From Streptomyces lanatus (GTDB taxonomy: Bacteria > Actinomycetota > Actinomycetes > Streptomycetales > Streptomycetaceae), in the NCBI RefSeq assembly GCF_014655715.1, contig NZ_BNBM01000019.1:124001-188000 (forward strand): a stretch of DNA of 64,000 nt, written 5' to 3'. Below the pieces are notes generated by a model. That model saw only the letters and a program-made list of their open reading frames with translations. It did not search any database and was not told the origin of the DNA. Each line of letters opens with the position of its first letter. Positions within the stretch are counted from its first letter, which is position 1. This document shows positions 41,196-50,236 of this stretch, piece after piece. The position numbers were made by a program, and so were the translations under genes.

Positions 41196-41828
41196 TCAGG
41201 CAGCTGCACCGCTGCGACCACCCGCGAGACGCGGCAGGACGCGGAAGCCGATGCCACCGGCGATCATCGTGGCGGCACCGATCAGCAGGAACGCGGTCTG
41301 ACCGGCACCGGTCTCGGCGAGCTCGTCGCCGCCGCCCTGGGCGGCGTTGTTGGCGCCCGCACCCGTGCCCGTGCCGGTGTTGTCGTCCGCACCGGTGTCG
41401 CCGAGGCCGCTGGAGCCCTCCTCCTGGGTGGAGGTGCCGCCGTCGGGGTCGGTGTTGTTGTTGCCGTTACCGTTCCCGTTGCCATTCCCGTTTCCGTTGC
41501 CATTGCCGTTCCCGTTGCCCGGGTCGGTCGGCTCGGTGGTCGGGTCCTCGGTGGGCTCCTGCGGCTCGGTCGGCTCCTCGGTGGGCTCCGTCGGGTCCGT
41601 GGGCTCCTCGGTCGGGATGTCCGTCGGGATGTCCGTGGGAATGTCGGTCGGCGGGTCCGTGGGAGCCGGCGGCTCGGTCGGGTCCTCGCCCACGCACAGG
41701 ATGCCGAGCAGGCAGTCGTCCTCGGCCTCCGCGGCAGAAGCGGCACCCGCAGCCGTGAGCGAGGCACCGGCGGCGATCACGGCGCCGGCCGCGAGGCGCG
41801 CGATGCGGATCCGCGTCTTCTTAGTCAT
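41196..41828 (-). CDS. LAETG sortase-anchored surface protein with PTDI and GN repeats
   Basis: A 210-residue secreted wall protein. ATG 41828 starts MTKKTRIRIARLAAGA with a signal peptide ending near AASAAEAEDD. A stalk follows, made of PTD(I)PTD and EEPTEP repeats, then an uninterrupted (GN)n run of about 20 residues, then a Gly/Thr-rich region. The C-terminus is LAETGAG, a hydrophobic helix and a basic tail, the sorting signal used by class E sortases of Streptomyces. CLLGILC near the mature N-terminus may form a disulfide. Function probably structural or spacer-like. Confidence 0.85.
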   Translation of the reverse strand: MTKKTRIRIARLAAGAVIAAGASLTAAGAASAAEAEDDCLLGILCVGEDPTEPPAPTDPPTDIPTDIPTDIPTEEPTDPTEPTEEPTEPQEPTEDPTTEPTDPGNGNGNGNGNGNGNGNGNGNNNTDPDGGTSTQEEGSSGLGDTGADDNTGTGTGAGANNAAQGGGDELAETGAGQTAFLLIGAATMIAGGIGFRVLPRLAGGRSGAAA

Positions 41829-42134
41829 CTGGTTGCTACCCCCAGTAGCCGAATCGTCAATGAGGCTGCACTCAGGGGCAGGGCCGTGATCAACGGGGTA
41901 GCAGAACATGAGCCCCCCGGTTCACATGCGCCCCAGAGATACGCATGCCACGCTTTACCCTTCCCATTTTTCAAGAGCACGTCAAGGCCGATCCGAGCGG
42001 GATGTCCAAATGCGGGCTCTTTGATGGGGGTTGGAAGCTGTGAGTGTGATGTAAAACCCAGACATGCAGGCACAGAAAAGGCAACTGCCGCCGAGGTGGC
42101 GGCAGTTGCCTTGTCGACAAAGCAACGTCGTCGG
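41829..42134. other. Intergenic region upstream of the LAETG protein
   Basis: 306 bases without a gene. On the minus strand TTGACG (41980-41985) is a possible -35 box, though no convincing -10 follows at 17-18 bases. The prfB terminator occupies 42078-42112. Confidence 0.5.
42078..42112 (-). terminator. Terminator downstream of prfB
   Basis: AAGGCAACTGCCGCC-GAGGT-GGCGGCAGTTGCCTT, a perfect 15-bp stem, starts 22 bases after the prfB stop. Confidence 0.85.
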
Positions 42135-43241
42135 CTACTTCTCCTGCTGCTTGCGCCAGCGAATTCCGGCCTCCAGGAAACCCTCGATCTCACCGTTGAA
42201 AACGGCCTCGGGGTTACCGACCTCGAACTCGGTCCGCAGATCCTTGACCATCTGGTACGGGTGCAGCACGTACGACCGCATCTGGTTGCCCCAGGAGTTG
42301 CCGCCGTCGCCCTTGAGGGCGTCCATCTTGGCCTGCTCCTCCTGGCGGCGGCGCTCGAGCAGCTTCGCCTGGAGGACGTTCATCGCGGTGGCCTTGTTCT
42401 GGATCTGCGACCGCTCGTTCTGGCAGGAGACGACGATGCCGGTGGGGATGTGGGTGAGCCGCACCGCGGAGTCGGTGGTGTTCACGCCCTGGCCGCCGGG
42501 ACCGGAGGACCGGTAGACGTCGACCCGCAGCTCGGACTCGTCGATCTCGATGTGGTCGGTCTGCTCGACCACGGGCAGCACCTCGACGCCCGCGAAGGAC
42601 GTCTGGCGGCGGCCCTGGTTGTCGAAGGGCGAGATGCGCACGAGGCGGTGGGTGCCCTGCTCGACCGAGAGGGTGCCGTAGGCGTACGGCACCTGCACGG
42701 CGAAGGTGGTCGACTTGATGCCGGCCTCTTCGGCGTACGACGTCTCGTAGACCTCGGTCTTGTAGCCCTTCTGCTCCGCCCAGCGCAGATACATCCGCTG
42801 GAGCTTCTCGGCGAAGTCGGCGGCGTCGACGCCGCCCGCCTCCGCGCGGATGTTGACGAGCGCCTCACGGGCGTCGTACTCACCGCTGAGCAGCGTGCGG
42901 ACCTCCATCTCGTCCAGTGCCTTCTTGACGGCGGCGAGCTCGGACTCGGCCTCGGCACGGGTGTCCGGGTCGTCCTCCTCCTCGGCCATCTCGAAGAGAA
43001 CGCCGAGGTCGTCGATACGACCGCGGAGGGCCTCGGCCTTCCGCACCTCCGCCTGGAGGTGGGAGAGCTTGCTGGTGATCTTCTGCGCCTCGTCCGGGTT
43101 GTCCCACAGGGACGGCGCGGCCGCCTGCTCCTCGAGCACGGCGATGTCTGCCCTCAGCTTGTCGAGGTCCAGAACGGCCTCGATCGACTCCATGGTCGAG
43201 GAGAGGGACTTGAGCTCTTCGGATACATCGACGACTGCCAC
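42135..43241 (-). CDS. prfB: Peptide chain release factor 2
   Basis: A 368-residue translation factor that releases peptides at UGA and UAA. The stop-codon recognition motif SPF is in RISPFDNQ and the catalytic GGQ in SGPGGQGVNTT. The start is GTG 43241 directly after GCTGGAGGC, closer than usual. The frame is continuous from start to end, so the autoregulatory +1 frameshift of most bacterial prfB genes is absent, as generally in high-GC actinobacteria. It lies at the head of the prfB-ftsEX-smpB-ssrA neighbourhood, thus grouping termination and rescue factors. Confidence 0.96.
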   Translation of the reverse strand: MAVVDVSEELKSLSSTMESIEAVLDLDKLRADIAVLEEQAAAPSLWDNPDEAQKITSKLSHLQAEVRKAEALRGRIDDLGVLFEMAEEEDDPDTRAEAESELAAVKKALDEMEVRTLLSGEYDAREALVNIRAEAGGVDAADFAEKLQRMYLRWAEQKGYKTEVYETSYAEEAGIKSTTFAVQVPYAYGTLSVEQGTHRLVRISPFDNQGRRQTSFAGVEVLPVVEQTDHIEIDESELRVDVYRSSGPGGQGVNTTDSAVRLTHIPTGIVVSCQNERSQIQNKATAMNVLQAKLLERRRQEEQAKMDALKGDGGNSWGNQMRSYVLHPYQMVKDLRTEFEVGNPEAVFNGEIEGFLEAGIRWRKQQEK

Positions 43242-43307
43242 GCCTCCAGCGTAACGGCTCCGCCAGGCGGGCAGAGCCGGGTGACCGCCGCCTGCGGGGG
43301 ACCCGGG

Positions 43308-43380
43308 TCACCAGTGGGTCTGCTGGGGAGGGGCTCAGGAGCGCCGGGGCCACCAGTGGGTCCGCCGGGGTGGGGCTCAG
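43308..43380. repeat. Imperfect direct repeat at the pkaB 3' end
   Basis: Two copies of about 31 bases: TCACCAGTGGGTCTGCTGGG (43308 on) and CCACCAGTGGGTCCGCCGGG (43350 on), each ending GGGGCTCAG. The second includes the pkaB stop codon, so the 3' end of the gene has been duplicated downstream. Confidence 0.65.
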
Positions 43381-44618
43381 GGGGTCGACGGGGCCGAGTT
43401 GTTCGTGTCCTGAGGGGTCGCGCCCGTGTCGTCCTCCGATGTCGCCAGCCAGGTGCCCACTCCGGCCGCCGCCACCAGCAGCGCGGCGGCCGTGCCCAGC
43501 ACGATGCGCCGACGCCTTGTCACCGCGCGGTGGCGGGCGGAGCCCGGCCGGGGCGCTCCCGTCGCCCTCGGCACCCGTGCCGTACCTCGCGCGCCGCCGG
43601 CCAGCTCATCGGGACCGGGCACCCTCATCGACGTATGTGTGTCGCGGTTGGAGTCGGCCGGCTTGGCGCCGGGCACGAGGGGGACCGCGCCCCTTCGGCG
43701 TGCCCGCTCCCCCGCCGGTGCCGCCTCCTCGGCGGCCGGGGCCTCGTCCTCCGCCGACTCCGCCTCCGGCTCGTCCACGTCCAGCGGTGGCATCCCGGCG
43801 ATCAGCGGCAGCAGCTCCCGCAGGCGCGCGCCGAGCTCCGAGGCGCGCAGCCGTGAGGCCGGTGCCTTGGCCAGGCACTGCACGATCAGCTGCCACAGTT
43901 CGTCGGGGATGCCGGGCAGCGGGGCCACCGTCTCGGTGACATGGCGGCGCAGGACCGCGCCGGGGTGGCCGCCGCCGAAGGGGGTGAAGCCTGCCAGCAG
44001 CTCGTACAGGACGGTGGCGAGGGCGTAGATGTCGACGGCGGCGCGGGGCGGCAGGCCCTCGACGATCTCCGGGGCCAGGTAGTCGGGGGTGCCGATGATC
44101 TTCGTCGCGCGGGTGCGGCGGGGCGAGTCGATGAGTTTCGCCACACCGAAGTCGGTCAGCAGGGCGGGGTGCGAGCCGCCGGGGCCCAGGGGGCCCTGCA
44201 TGTCCAGCAGGACGTTCTCCGGTTTGACGTCCCGGTGCACGACGCCCGCCGCGTGCGCCGCCGCGAGCCCGTCCGCGATGTCCGCGACGATCGCGACCGC
44301 CGCCTCCGGGGCCAGCCGCCGGTCGCGGTCGAGGCGGGTGCGCAGGTCGGTGCCGCGGACCAGGTCCATGACGAGCGCGAGGTCGTTGCCGTCGACGACG
44401 AGGTCGCGTACGGAGACCACGTGCGGGTGCTCCAGGCCGAGCAGCGCCGTGCGCTCCTGGACGAAGCGTCCGACGAGCTCCTGGTCGGACGCGAGATCCT
44501 CGCGCAGCAGCTTGATGGCGACGGGCCCCTCGGGACCCTCGCCCAGCCACACCGTGCCGGCGCTGCCCCGCCCCAGGATCTGGTTGGCGGTGTACCGGCT
44601 GCCGATCTTCCGTGCCAA
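43377..44618 (-). CDS. pkaB: Ser/Thr protein kinase PkaB
   Basis: A 413-residue Hanks-type kinase starting at TTG 44618 after TAGGAG. The kinase domain covers residues 8-265: the glycine loop GRGSAGTVW, VAIKLL (Lys), HRDVKPENVLL, the DFG motif in LLTDFGVAKL, and APEIVEG. A disordered acidic/basic linker follows, then a membrane helix near residue 375 (VLGTAAALLVAAAGVGTWLA) and a short external Thr/Asn-rich tail without PASTA repeats. The position before pkaA and the length match the PkaA/PkaB pair of S. coelicolor. Substrates are not evident from sequence. Confidence 0.9.
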   Translation of the reverse strand: MARKIGSRYTANQILGRGSAGTVWLGEGPEGPVAIKLLREDLASDQELVGRFVQERTALLGLEHPHVVSVRDLVVDGNDLALVMDLVRGTDLRTRLDRDRRLAPEAAVAIVADIADGLAAAHAAGVVHRDVKPENVLLDMQGPLGPGGSHPALLTDFGVAKLIDSPRRTRATKIIGTPDYLAPEIVEGLPPRAAVDIYALATVLYELLAGFTPFGGGHPGAVLRRHVTETVAPLPGIPDELWQLIVQCLAKAPASRLRASELGARLRELLPLIAGMPPLDVDEPEAESAEDEAPAAEEAAPAGERARRRGAVPLVPGAKPADSNRDTHTSMRVPGPDELAGGARGTARVPRATGAPRPGSARHRAVTRRRRIVLGTAAALLVAAAGVGTWLATSEDDTGATPQDTNNSAPSTP

Positions 44619-44736
44619 GACTGCTCCTACTGCCGCGTGTTGTCGCTAAAACTACGCGTCCGAAGAGCCAACCTTCACTGCCGAGGCGGAAATCACCCGC
44701 CAGGTGTCGACAAATAACCAAACTGGCCGACGCCGG

Positions 44737-46419
44737 TCAGTTGGTGCCCGAGCCTCCGCCGGAACCGCCGCCCAGGTCGCCGATCCACCCGGTCACGGTG
44801 CTGACCCAGTCGCTGAGCTGCTCCCAGTAGCCCTTGCCGGTGCCGATCCACTCCTGCAGCGGGCTCAGCTCCCAGACGAGCCAGCCCGCGACGAACAGGA
44901 TGATGATCGTGAACAGACAGCCCTTGAGGCAGCCGAGGCCGGGGATCCGCATCGGGTTGGCGCTGCGCTGACGCGGCTCGCGCTGCGGACGCTGCGGCTC
45001 CGGCGCGGGCGGCGGGGCGTACCGCTGCGGCTGCTGCTGCGGCTGGCGCGGTGGGGCGTACGGCTGCGGCTGGTGCTGCTGCGGATGGCCGTAGCCCTGG
45101 GGCGGGCGGCCAGGCGGCGGGCCCTGCGGCGGGCGCTGCTGCTGGGGCTGCTGCTGCGGGCGGGCCACCTGGCGCTGGGGGCGGCGGCGCAGCGGGTCCT
45201 GGTTGGGGTCGAGGTACTGGACCTGCGTCTGTTCGTTGCGGTCCCGGGCCGCGCGCAGCTGGTTCTGCCAGGGGTGCGGGTCCTCGGGGCCGGGGCCGCC
45301 GCCGGGCTGGCCCTGGGGCATCGGCGGCATGACGGCCGTCGGATCGGCCGCGCCGGGGCCGCCGGTGTGCGGCAGTACGGCCGTGGGGTCGGCCGCGCCG
45401 GGGGCGCCGGTGTGCGGCATGACGTTGGTCGCGGCGTTCGGGTCGAACGAGCCCGCGCCGTGCGGCAGCACCTGGGTCGGGTCGGCCGAGCCGGGCACGG
45501 TGGCCGGGGCCGGGTCCGGGGCGAGCAGCGCGCCGACGCCCTCTGCGGCGGCGATCTGCGCGGAGTTCGAGTGGACGCCGATGCCCTCGGCGACGACGCG
45601 CAGTCCGCGGGCGAGGTTCTCGGCGCTGGGCCGGTCGTCGGGGTTCTTGCGCAGACAGCGTTCTATGACGGTCCACAGCGGGTCGGGGACCGTGGACGGG
45701 CGGCGCGGCTCGGCGCTGAGGTGCTGGTGGAGAACCTCCAGGGCGGAGCCGCCGCCGAACGGGGGACGCCCGGTGACCAGCTCGTACAGCAGGATCCCGG
45801 CGCCGTAGATGTCGACGGCGGACGTCTGCGGGCGGCCCTCGGCGGACTCGGGCGCGACGTACGCGGGCGTGCCGACGAACTCATGGGTGCGGGTCAGGCC
45901 CGGGGAGTCGGCGAGGCGGGCGATGCCGAAGTCGGTCAGCAGGGGGTGCATCTGGCCGCCGTTCTGCTGGAGCAGGACGTTGGCGGGCTTCAGGTCGCGA
46001 TGGACGACGCCGTCGGCGTGGCTCGCGGCCAGCGCGTCGGCGATCTGCGCGGTGAGCAGGGCTGCGGCGACGGGGGTGAAGGGGCCGTTCTCGCGCAGGT
46101 AGCGGTGCAGGTCGGGGCCCTCGACGAGGTCCATGACCAGGGCCAGCAGCTCGCCCTCGACGACCAGGTCACGGACCCGGACGATATTCGGGTGGGTCAG
46201 CCGCAGCAGGACGGACCGCTCGCGCAGGAAGCGCATGACGATGTCCGCGTCGCTGGCGAGCTCCTCCTTGAGGACCTTGATCGCGACGGTCTCGCCGGGC
46301 TGCCCCGGCACGGCCGCCTCGGCACCGGCGGTCTCCCGCTGGCGGGCCCGCCACACGGTCCCCGTGGCGCCACGACCCAGCGGCTCCTCGAGGAAGTACT
46401 TGCTGCCTACCGGCCGCAC
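44737..46419 (-). CDS. pkaA: Ser/Thr protein kinase PkaA
   Basis: A 560-residue Hanks-type kinase, GTG 46419 after GGGAG. Kinase domain at residues 7-280: GRGATGTVW, VAIKVL, HRDLKPANVLL, LLTDFGIARL, APESAEG. The linker at about 300-365 contains four related Thr motifs (DPTQVLPH, ATNVMPHTG, DPTAVLPHTG, DPTAVMPP). A 100-residue Gln/Pro-rich segment follows, then a membrane helix near residue 500 (LFTIIILFVAGWLVWEL) and a Gly-rich end. The Thr motifs have a hydrophobic residue at +3, as preferred by FHA domains, and the divergent gene encodes an FHA protein. Confidence 0.9.
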   Translation of the reverse strand: MRPVGSKYFLEEPLGRGATGTVWRARQRETAGAEAAVPGQPGETVAIKVLKEELASDADIVMRFLRERSVLLRLTHPNIVRVRDLVVEGELLALVMDLVEGPDLHRYLRENGPFTPVAAALLTAQIADALAASHADGVVHRDLKPANVLLQQNGGQMHPLLTDFGIARLADSPGLTRTHEFVGTPAYVAPESAEGRPQTSAVDIYGAGILLYELVTGRPPFGGGSALEVLHQHLSAEPRRPSTVPDPLWTVIERCLRKNPDDRPSAENLARGLRVVAEGIGVHSNSAQIAAAEGVGALLAPDPAPATVPGSADPTQVLPHGAGSFDPNAATNVMPHTGAPGAADPTAVLPHTGGPGAADPTAVMPPMPQGQPGGGPGPEDPHPWQNQLRAARDRNEQTQVQYLDPNQDPLRRRPQRQVARPQQQPQQQRPPQGPPPGRPPQGYGHPQQHQPQPYAPPRQPQQQPQRYAPPPAPEPQRPQREPRQRSANPMRIPGLGCLKGCLFTIIILFVAGWLVWELSPLQEWIGTGKGYWEQLSDWVSTVTGWIGDLGGGSGGGSGTN

Positions 46420-46788
46420 GTCGCGCTCCCTGCTGCTTGTCTACGTTCCGACCCACTGTAGTGCCGTGTCACCGGGCACCGGCCTGTCGCCGTTCTGTGC
46501 GTCTTACGTACGGCTTCCCGTACATGTTCGAAGGAAAGACGCTCGGCTCTGTCTCGTGGTTGCCGCAAGCGGACGTGAGCGATCTCAAGTGATCGCCGAC
46601 AGGGCACTTGTCCGGCACTTTTGCGGGCAGAGCCGACCAATCAAGATCACTTGCCTTCGGGCGGGGGGCGCGTTGTCAGTGGCAGGTGCGAGGATGCGGG
46701 GAGTACTGGCCGAAGTGCTCGTGCGGGGTGGGGAGATCCATCAGACGGGCCCTGGTCCGCGCCCGCGCAGAAGGGACCGCTGACGCCG
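46420..46788. other. Divergent intergenic region between pkaA and the FHA-FtsK gene
   Basis: 369 bases that must contain the promoters of both genes. CAAGTGATC (46586-46594) and GATCACTTG (46645-46653) form a perfect 9-base inverted repeat about 50 bases apart, with further CACTTG/CACTTT motifs at 46605-46620. No gene is convincing; the open + frame runs into the downstream gene but lacks its own ribosome site. Confidence 0.55.
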
Positions 46789-49700
46789 ATGCAGATCCGG
46801 CTGACCGTCGTAGACCCGCTGGCTCCGCCTGCCCCGGCGCGTGGCCGCGCCGCGAGCTGCGACGTGCTGGTCACGGCGCCCGCGGGCACAGCCCTGGCCG
46901 TGGTGGCGTCGGCGCTCGCCTCCGCGGTGTCCGGCACCGACGGCCCCGTCGCGCTGTACGCGGGCGTGGAGCGCCTCGACGACCGGCGCAGCACCCTCGG
47001 CGAGCCCCCGCTGATAGACGGCGCGGTGCTGTCCCTCGGCGCACCTGCGGCACCGGAGCCCCACCCCGAGCTGGACGACGCCCCGACCCAGCTCCATGTG
47101 GTGGCGGGCCCGGACGCGGGCGGGGTGCATCTCCTGCACGGCGGCGAGATCCGCATCGGCCGCTCCGCCGACGCCGATGTGCCGCTCGACGACCCGGACG
47201 TGTCCCGGCTGCACTGCGCGGTCACGGTCGCCGCGGACGGCCGTGTCTCGGTCGCCGACCTCGGCTCCACCAACGGCACCACGCTGGACGGCACCCGCCT
47301 CACCACCCGCGCGGTGCGCTTCACGCCGGGCGCGCTGCTGCGGATCGGCGAGTCGGCCCTGCGGCTGACTCCGGCCGGGGGTCCGGGGGCGCGGGTGCGG
47401 ACGGAGCCGGACGGGGAGGGGTATGTACGCGTCCCCGCCGGAAGCGACGCCGACCTCCCCGCGGCGGTGCCGCACGCACGCGTGGCGGACGGCGGCGACG
47501 ACACCGCTCCGCGCTCGGAACACGGTCCGGTCGAGCCGCCCATCGTGCCGGTCCAGGGCGGGGCGCCGCGGATCGAAGACCACGGCGGCTCTCGGACATC
47601 ACCCGCCGTACCGCGCGGAGGCGACACCCACGGCGCGGGCCTGGGAGTGGGAGCGCTCGGCCACACGGACACCACGGACGCCGGGACCGGCGGCAACCGC
47701 AAGGGCACCCCGCTGCGCGGCACCGACGTGCCGCAGGGCTTGCGCAGGCGCGGCGGGCTCACGGCGTGGGCACGACGACTGACCGGCGGACGCGCGGAGC
47801 AGGGGACGGGCCGGCCCGATGCCTACGACGACGACCTGCCCCCCACTTCCGCCGAGCGCCTTCCGGTGGCGGGCGGCCCCCGCCTGCCGGAGATCTGGCC
47901 GGACCCGGCCTCCCTGCTGCTGACCGCCCTGGGCCCCGGCCCCCGGCTGTGGGAGCGCGCCCTCAGCCACGCCGAGGCACTCACGGTACGACTGGGCACC
48001 GCCGACCGCGCGGCGCCCGACGGCTCCGGGCTGCTGCCCGCCGTACCGGTGACCGCCGACCTGCGCGAGGTCGGCGCGCTGGGCCTCGCCGGCCCGCGTG
48101 AGCGGCTCGCCGGACTGGCCCGCGCGGTCCTCGCCCAACTCGCCGCGCTGCACTCCCCCGAGTCCCTGGAAGTGGTCCTCCTCAGCGCCGACCGCACCCG
48201 CCCCCTGGAGGAACGCACCGCCGAGTGGTCCTGGCTGGGCTGGCTCCCCCACGTCCGCCCCGGGCACGGCCAGGACTGCCGCCTCCTGCTCGCCTACGAC
48301 CGCGAACAGGCGACGGCCCGCACGGAGGAACTGCTCCGCCGCCTGGACGACATGGCGGCGGAGCCGGGGGCGGAGGGTCGGGCTGCGGCTTTGGCTGGAG
48401 GGGGTGGTCGGGGGACGGCGGCCGCTGGGTCGGGCGGTGAGCCTCCGGCTCAACGTGCGGTACGGCGGCCCTCCTGGGCGCGGGACGACGTACCGGGTGA
48501 CGGGGCGGACGGGTTCGCGGGGCCGTACACCGTGGTCGTCGTGGACGGCGATCCCGGGGGCGCCGATCTGCGGGACGCCGTGGCGCGGCTGGCACTGGAG
48601 GGGCCCCGGGCCGGGATACACGTCGTATGCCTCGCCGAGACGGCCGCGGCGTCGCCCGCGTCGCCGGTGACGGACACGTACGAGGCGGCGTGCACGGTGT
48701 CGCCGACGTTCCGGGAGTGCGGTGCGGTCGCGCTGCTGAGCGGCGATGTGGCCACGGCGCTGCGGCTGTTGCGAGTCGCGCGCGGCGGGGTCATCGCCGA
48801 GCAGGGCGGGATGAGCGAGGAGCCGGTGGATGACGGCACGGTCGGGGGCCAGGAGCGTTACACCGCCCCCACCACCCACGACCCCGCCGCACCCAGCACC
48901 GGAGCCCAAGCCCTCGAAGGCCACGGCCCCATAGGCCACGGCACCGTCGCCGCCGTGGACGCCGTGTCGTTGGCCTGGGCGGAGCGGTTCGCACGGGCGC
49001 TCGCTCCGTTGCGGACCGAGGGTGGGGTCGGGGGGCGGCAGGCCCGGGTGTCCGTGCCGTTGCCGCAGGTGGCGCGGCTGTTGGACGAGTTGGGGCTGGC
49101 GCGGGCCACACCGGCGTCGCTGATGGCGCGGTGGGCCGACGCGGGCGATGACGCGAAGGCGCTCGGCGGGCGGGCGTGCGCCGTGCTCGGGGCCGGGCCG
49201 CGTGGCCCGGTCTGCGCGGATCTCGGCGCTGACGGCCCGCATCTGCTGATCGAGGGACCGCCTGGCAGCGGCCGTACGGAGTTGCTGAGGGCCGTCGTGG
49301 CGTCGCTCGCAGCGGCCGAGCGGCCGGACCGGCTGGGCGTCGTCCTGGTCGACGGCCGGGACGGCGTCGGCGCGCACGGCGACGGGCTGCGGGCGTGCAC
49401 CGACATACCGCATGTCACCACCCACCTCACCGCCAACGACCCGGTCCGCATGCGGGAGTTCGCCCAGTCGCTCAGCGCCGAGCTGAAGCGGCGGGCCGAG
49501 CTGCTCGGGCGGTCCGACTTCACCGAGTGGCACACCGGGCGCGCGCTGTCGGGCCGGATGGTCGCGCAGCGCGCCGCCACCGCGGGGGCGAGCGAGGCGA
49601 ACGGGGATCTGGACACACCGTCCAGTTCCACGCTGCGGCTGCGGCCGGGCGCGGGCCGGCGACAGGCCGAGGCCGTGCCGCCGCTGCCCCGGCTGGTCGT

Positions 49701-50193
49701 GGTCGTGGACGACCTGGACGCCCTGGTCTCCCCCGCCCTGGGCTCGCTGGGCCGGCCCGCGGCGGGCTCGGTGATAAGGGCGCTGGAGGCCGTGGCGCGC
49801 GAGGGCGAGCGGCTCGGCGTACACCTGGTGGCCGCCGCGGCCGTCGGGGGCCGTACGGCGGAGTCGGAGCCGGCGCGGCGGGCGACGCTGCGGGTGACGC
49901 TGGACGCGGTGACGGCCGGGCCGGACGAACCGGCGCCGGGGCGCGGCCGGTTGACCTGGGCGGACGGCCGGGCGGTGCCGTTCCAGGGCGGCCGGGTCAC
50001 CGGACGTATCCCGCGGACGGCGACCCTGCGGCCGACGGTCGTGCCGTTGGAGTGGCACCGGATGGGCGACCCCCCGGCCCGCCGCCAGGTACGGGAGTTG
50101 GGCAACGGGCCGACGGACCTGGCCCTGCTGGCCAGCGCGGTGGAGCGGGCGGCACGGGAGGTCTCGGCGACCGAGGTCCCGTCACTCCTGTAA
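46789..50193 (+). CDS. FHA domain-FtsK/SpoIIIE-type ATPase (EssC/EccC-like)
   Basis: A 1134-residue protein from ATG 46789 (MQIRLTVVDPLAPP). Residues 1-88 look like a beta-rich EssC-type N-terminal domain. Residues 110-180 are an FHA domain (GRSADADV at 124, DVSRLHCAV, DLGSTNGT). After a disordered linker come two FtsK-like modules. The first, at about 420-690, is degenerate. The second has Walker A GPPGSGRTE at 823-831, with Arg829 in place of the usual Lys, and Walker B VVVVDDLDAL. No membrane helix is obvious. The domain order recalls EssC of type VII secretion, but no WXG100 or EccB/D genes are near. Divergent from pkaA. Confidence 0.85.
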   Translation: MQIRLTVVDPLAPPAPARGRAASCDVLVTAPAGTALAVVASALASAVSGTDGPVALYAGVERLDDRRSTLGEPPLIDGAVLSLGAPAAPEPHPELDDAPTQLHVVAGPDAGGVHLLHGGEIRIGRSADADVPLDDPDVSRLHCAVTVAADGRVSVADLGSTNGTTLDGTRLTTRAVRFTPGALLRIGESALRLTPAGGPGARVRTEPDGEGYVRVPAGSDADLPAAVPHARVADGGDDTAPRSEHGPVEPPIVPVQGGAPRIEDHGGSRTSPAVPRGGDTHGAGLGVGALGHTDTTDAGTGGNRKGTPLRGTDVPQGLRRRGGLTAWARRLTGGRAEQGTGRPDAYDDDLPPTSAERLPVAGGPRLPEIWPDPASLLLTALGPGPRLWERALSHAEALTVRLGTADRAAPDGSGLLPAVPVTADLREVGALGLAGPRERLAGLARAVLAQLAALHSPESLEVVLLSADRTRPLEERTAEWSWLGWLPHVRPGHGQDCRLLLAYDREQATARTEELLRRLDDMAAEPGAEGRAAALAGGGGRGTAAAGSGGEPPAQRAVRRPSWARDDVPGDGADGFAGPYTVVVVDGDPGGADLRDAVARLALEGPRAGIHVVCLAETAAASPASPVTDTYEAACTVSPTFRECGAVALLSGDVATALRLLRVARGGVIAEQGGMSEEPVDDGTVGGQERYTAPTTHDPAAPSTGAQALEGHGPIGHGTVAAVDAVSLAWAERFARALAPLRTEGGVGGRQARVSVPLPQVARLLDELGLARATPASLMARWADAGDDAKALGGRACAVLGAGPRGPVCADLGADGPHLLIEGPPGSGRTELLRAVVASLAAAERPDRLGVVLVDGRDGVGAHGDGLRACTDIPHVTTHLTANDPVRMREFAQSLSAELKRRAELLGRSDFTEWHTGRALSGRMVAQRAATAGASEANGDLDTPSSSTLRLRPGAGRRQAEAVPPLPRLVVVVDDLDALVSPALGSLGRPAAGSVIRALEAVAREGERLGVHLVAAAAVGGRTAESEPARRATLRVTLDAVTAGPDEPAPGRGRLTWADGRAVPFQGGRVTGRIPRTATLRPTVVPLEWHRMGDPPARRQVRELGNGPTDLALLASAVERAAREVSATEVPSLL

Positions 50194-50236
50194 CTCGACC
50201 GACACGGCGTCACTTCCATCGCACCGGTCGGCGCAA

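Noticed and set aside
42135..43241. Programmed frameshift in prfB
   Set aside because: The frame is continuous from GTG to stop, with no internal in-frame TGA near codon 25.
47599..50058. Long open frame (819 codons) antisense to the FHA-FtsK gene
   Set aside because: High-GC codon bias keeps antisense frames open; the product is low-complexity Arg/Ala/Gly/His-rich and has no domain, whereas the + frame has clear FHA and P-loop motifs.
46789..50193. Type VII secretion locus
   Set aside because: No WXG100, EccB, EccD, EccE or mycosin gene occurs in the window; only the ATPase is EssC-like.
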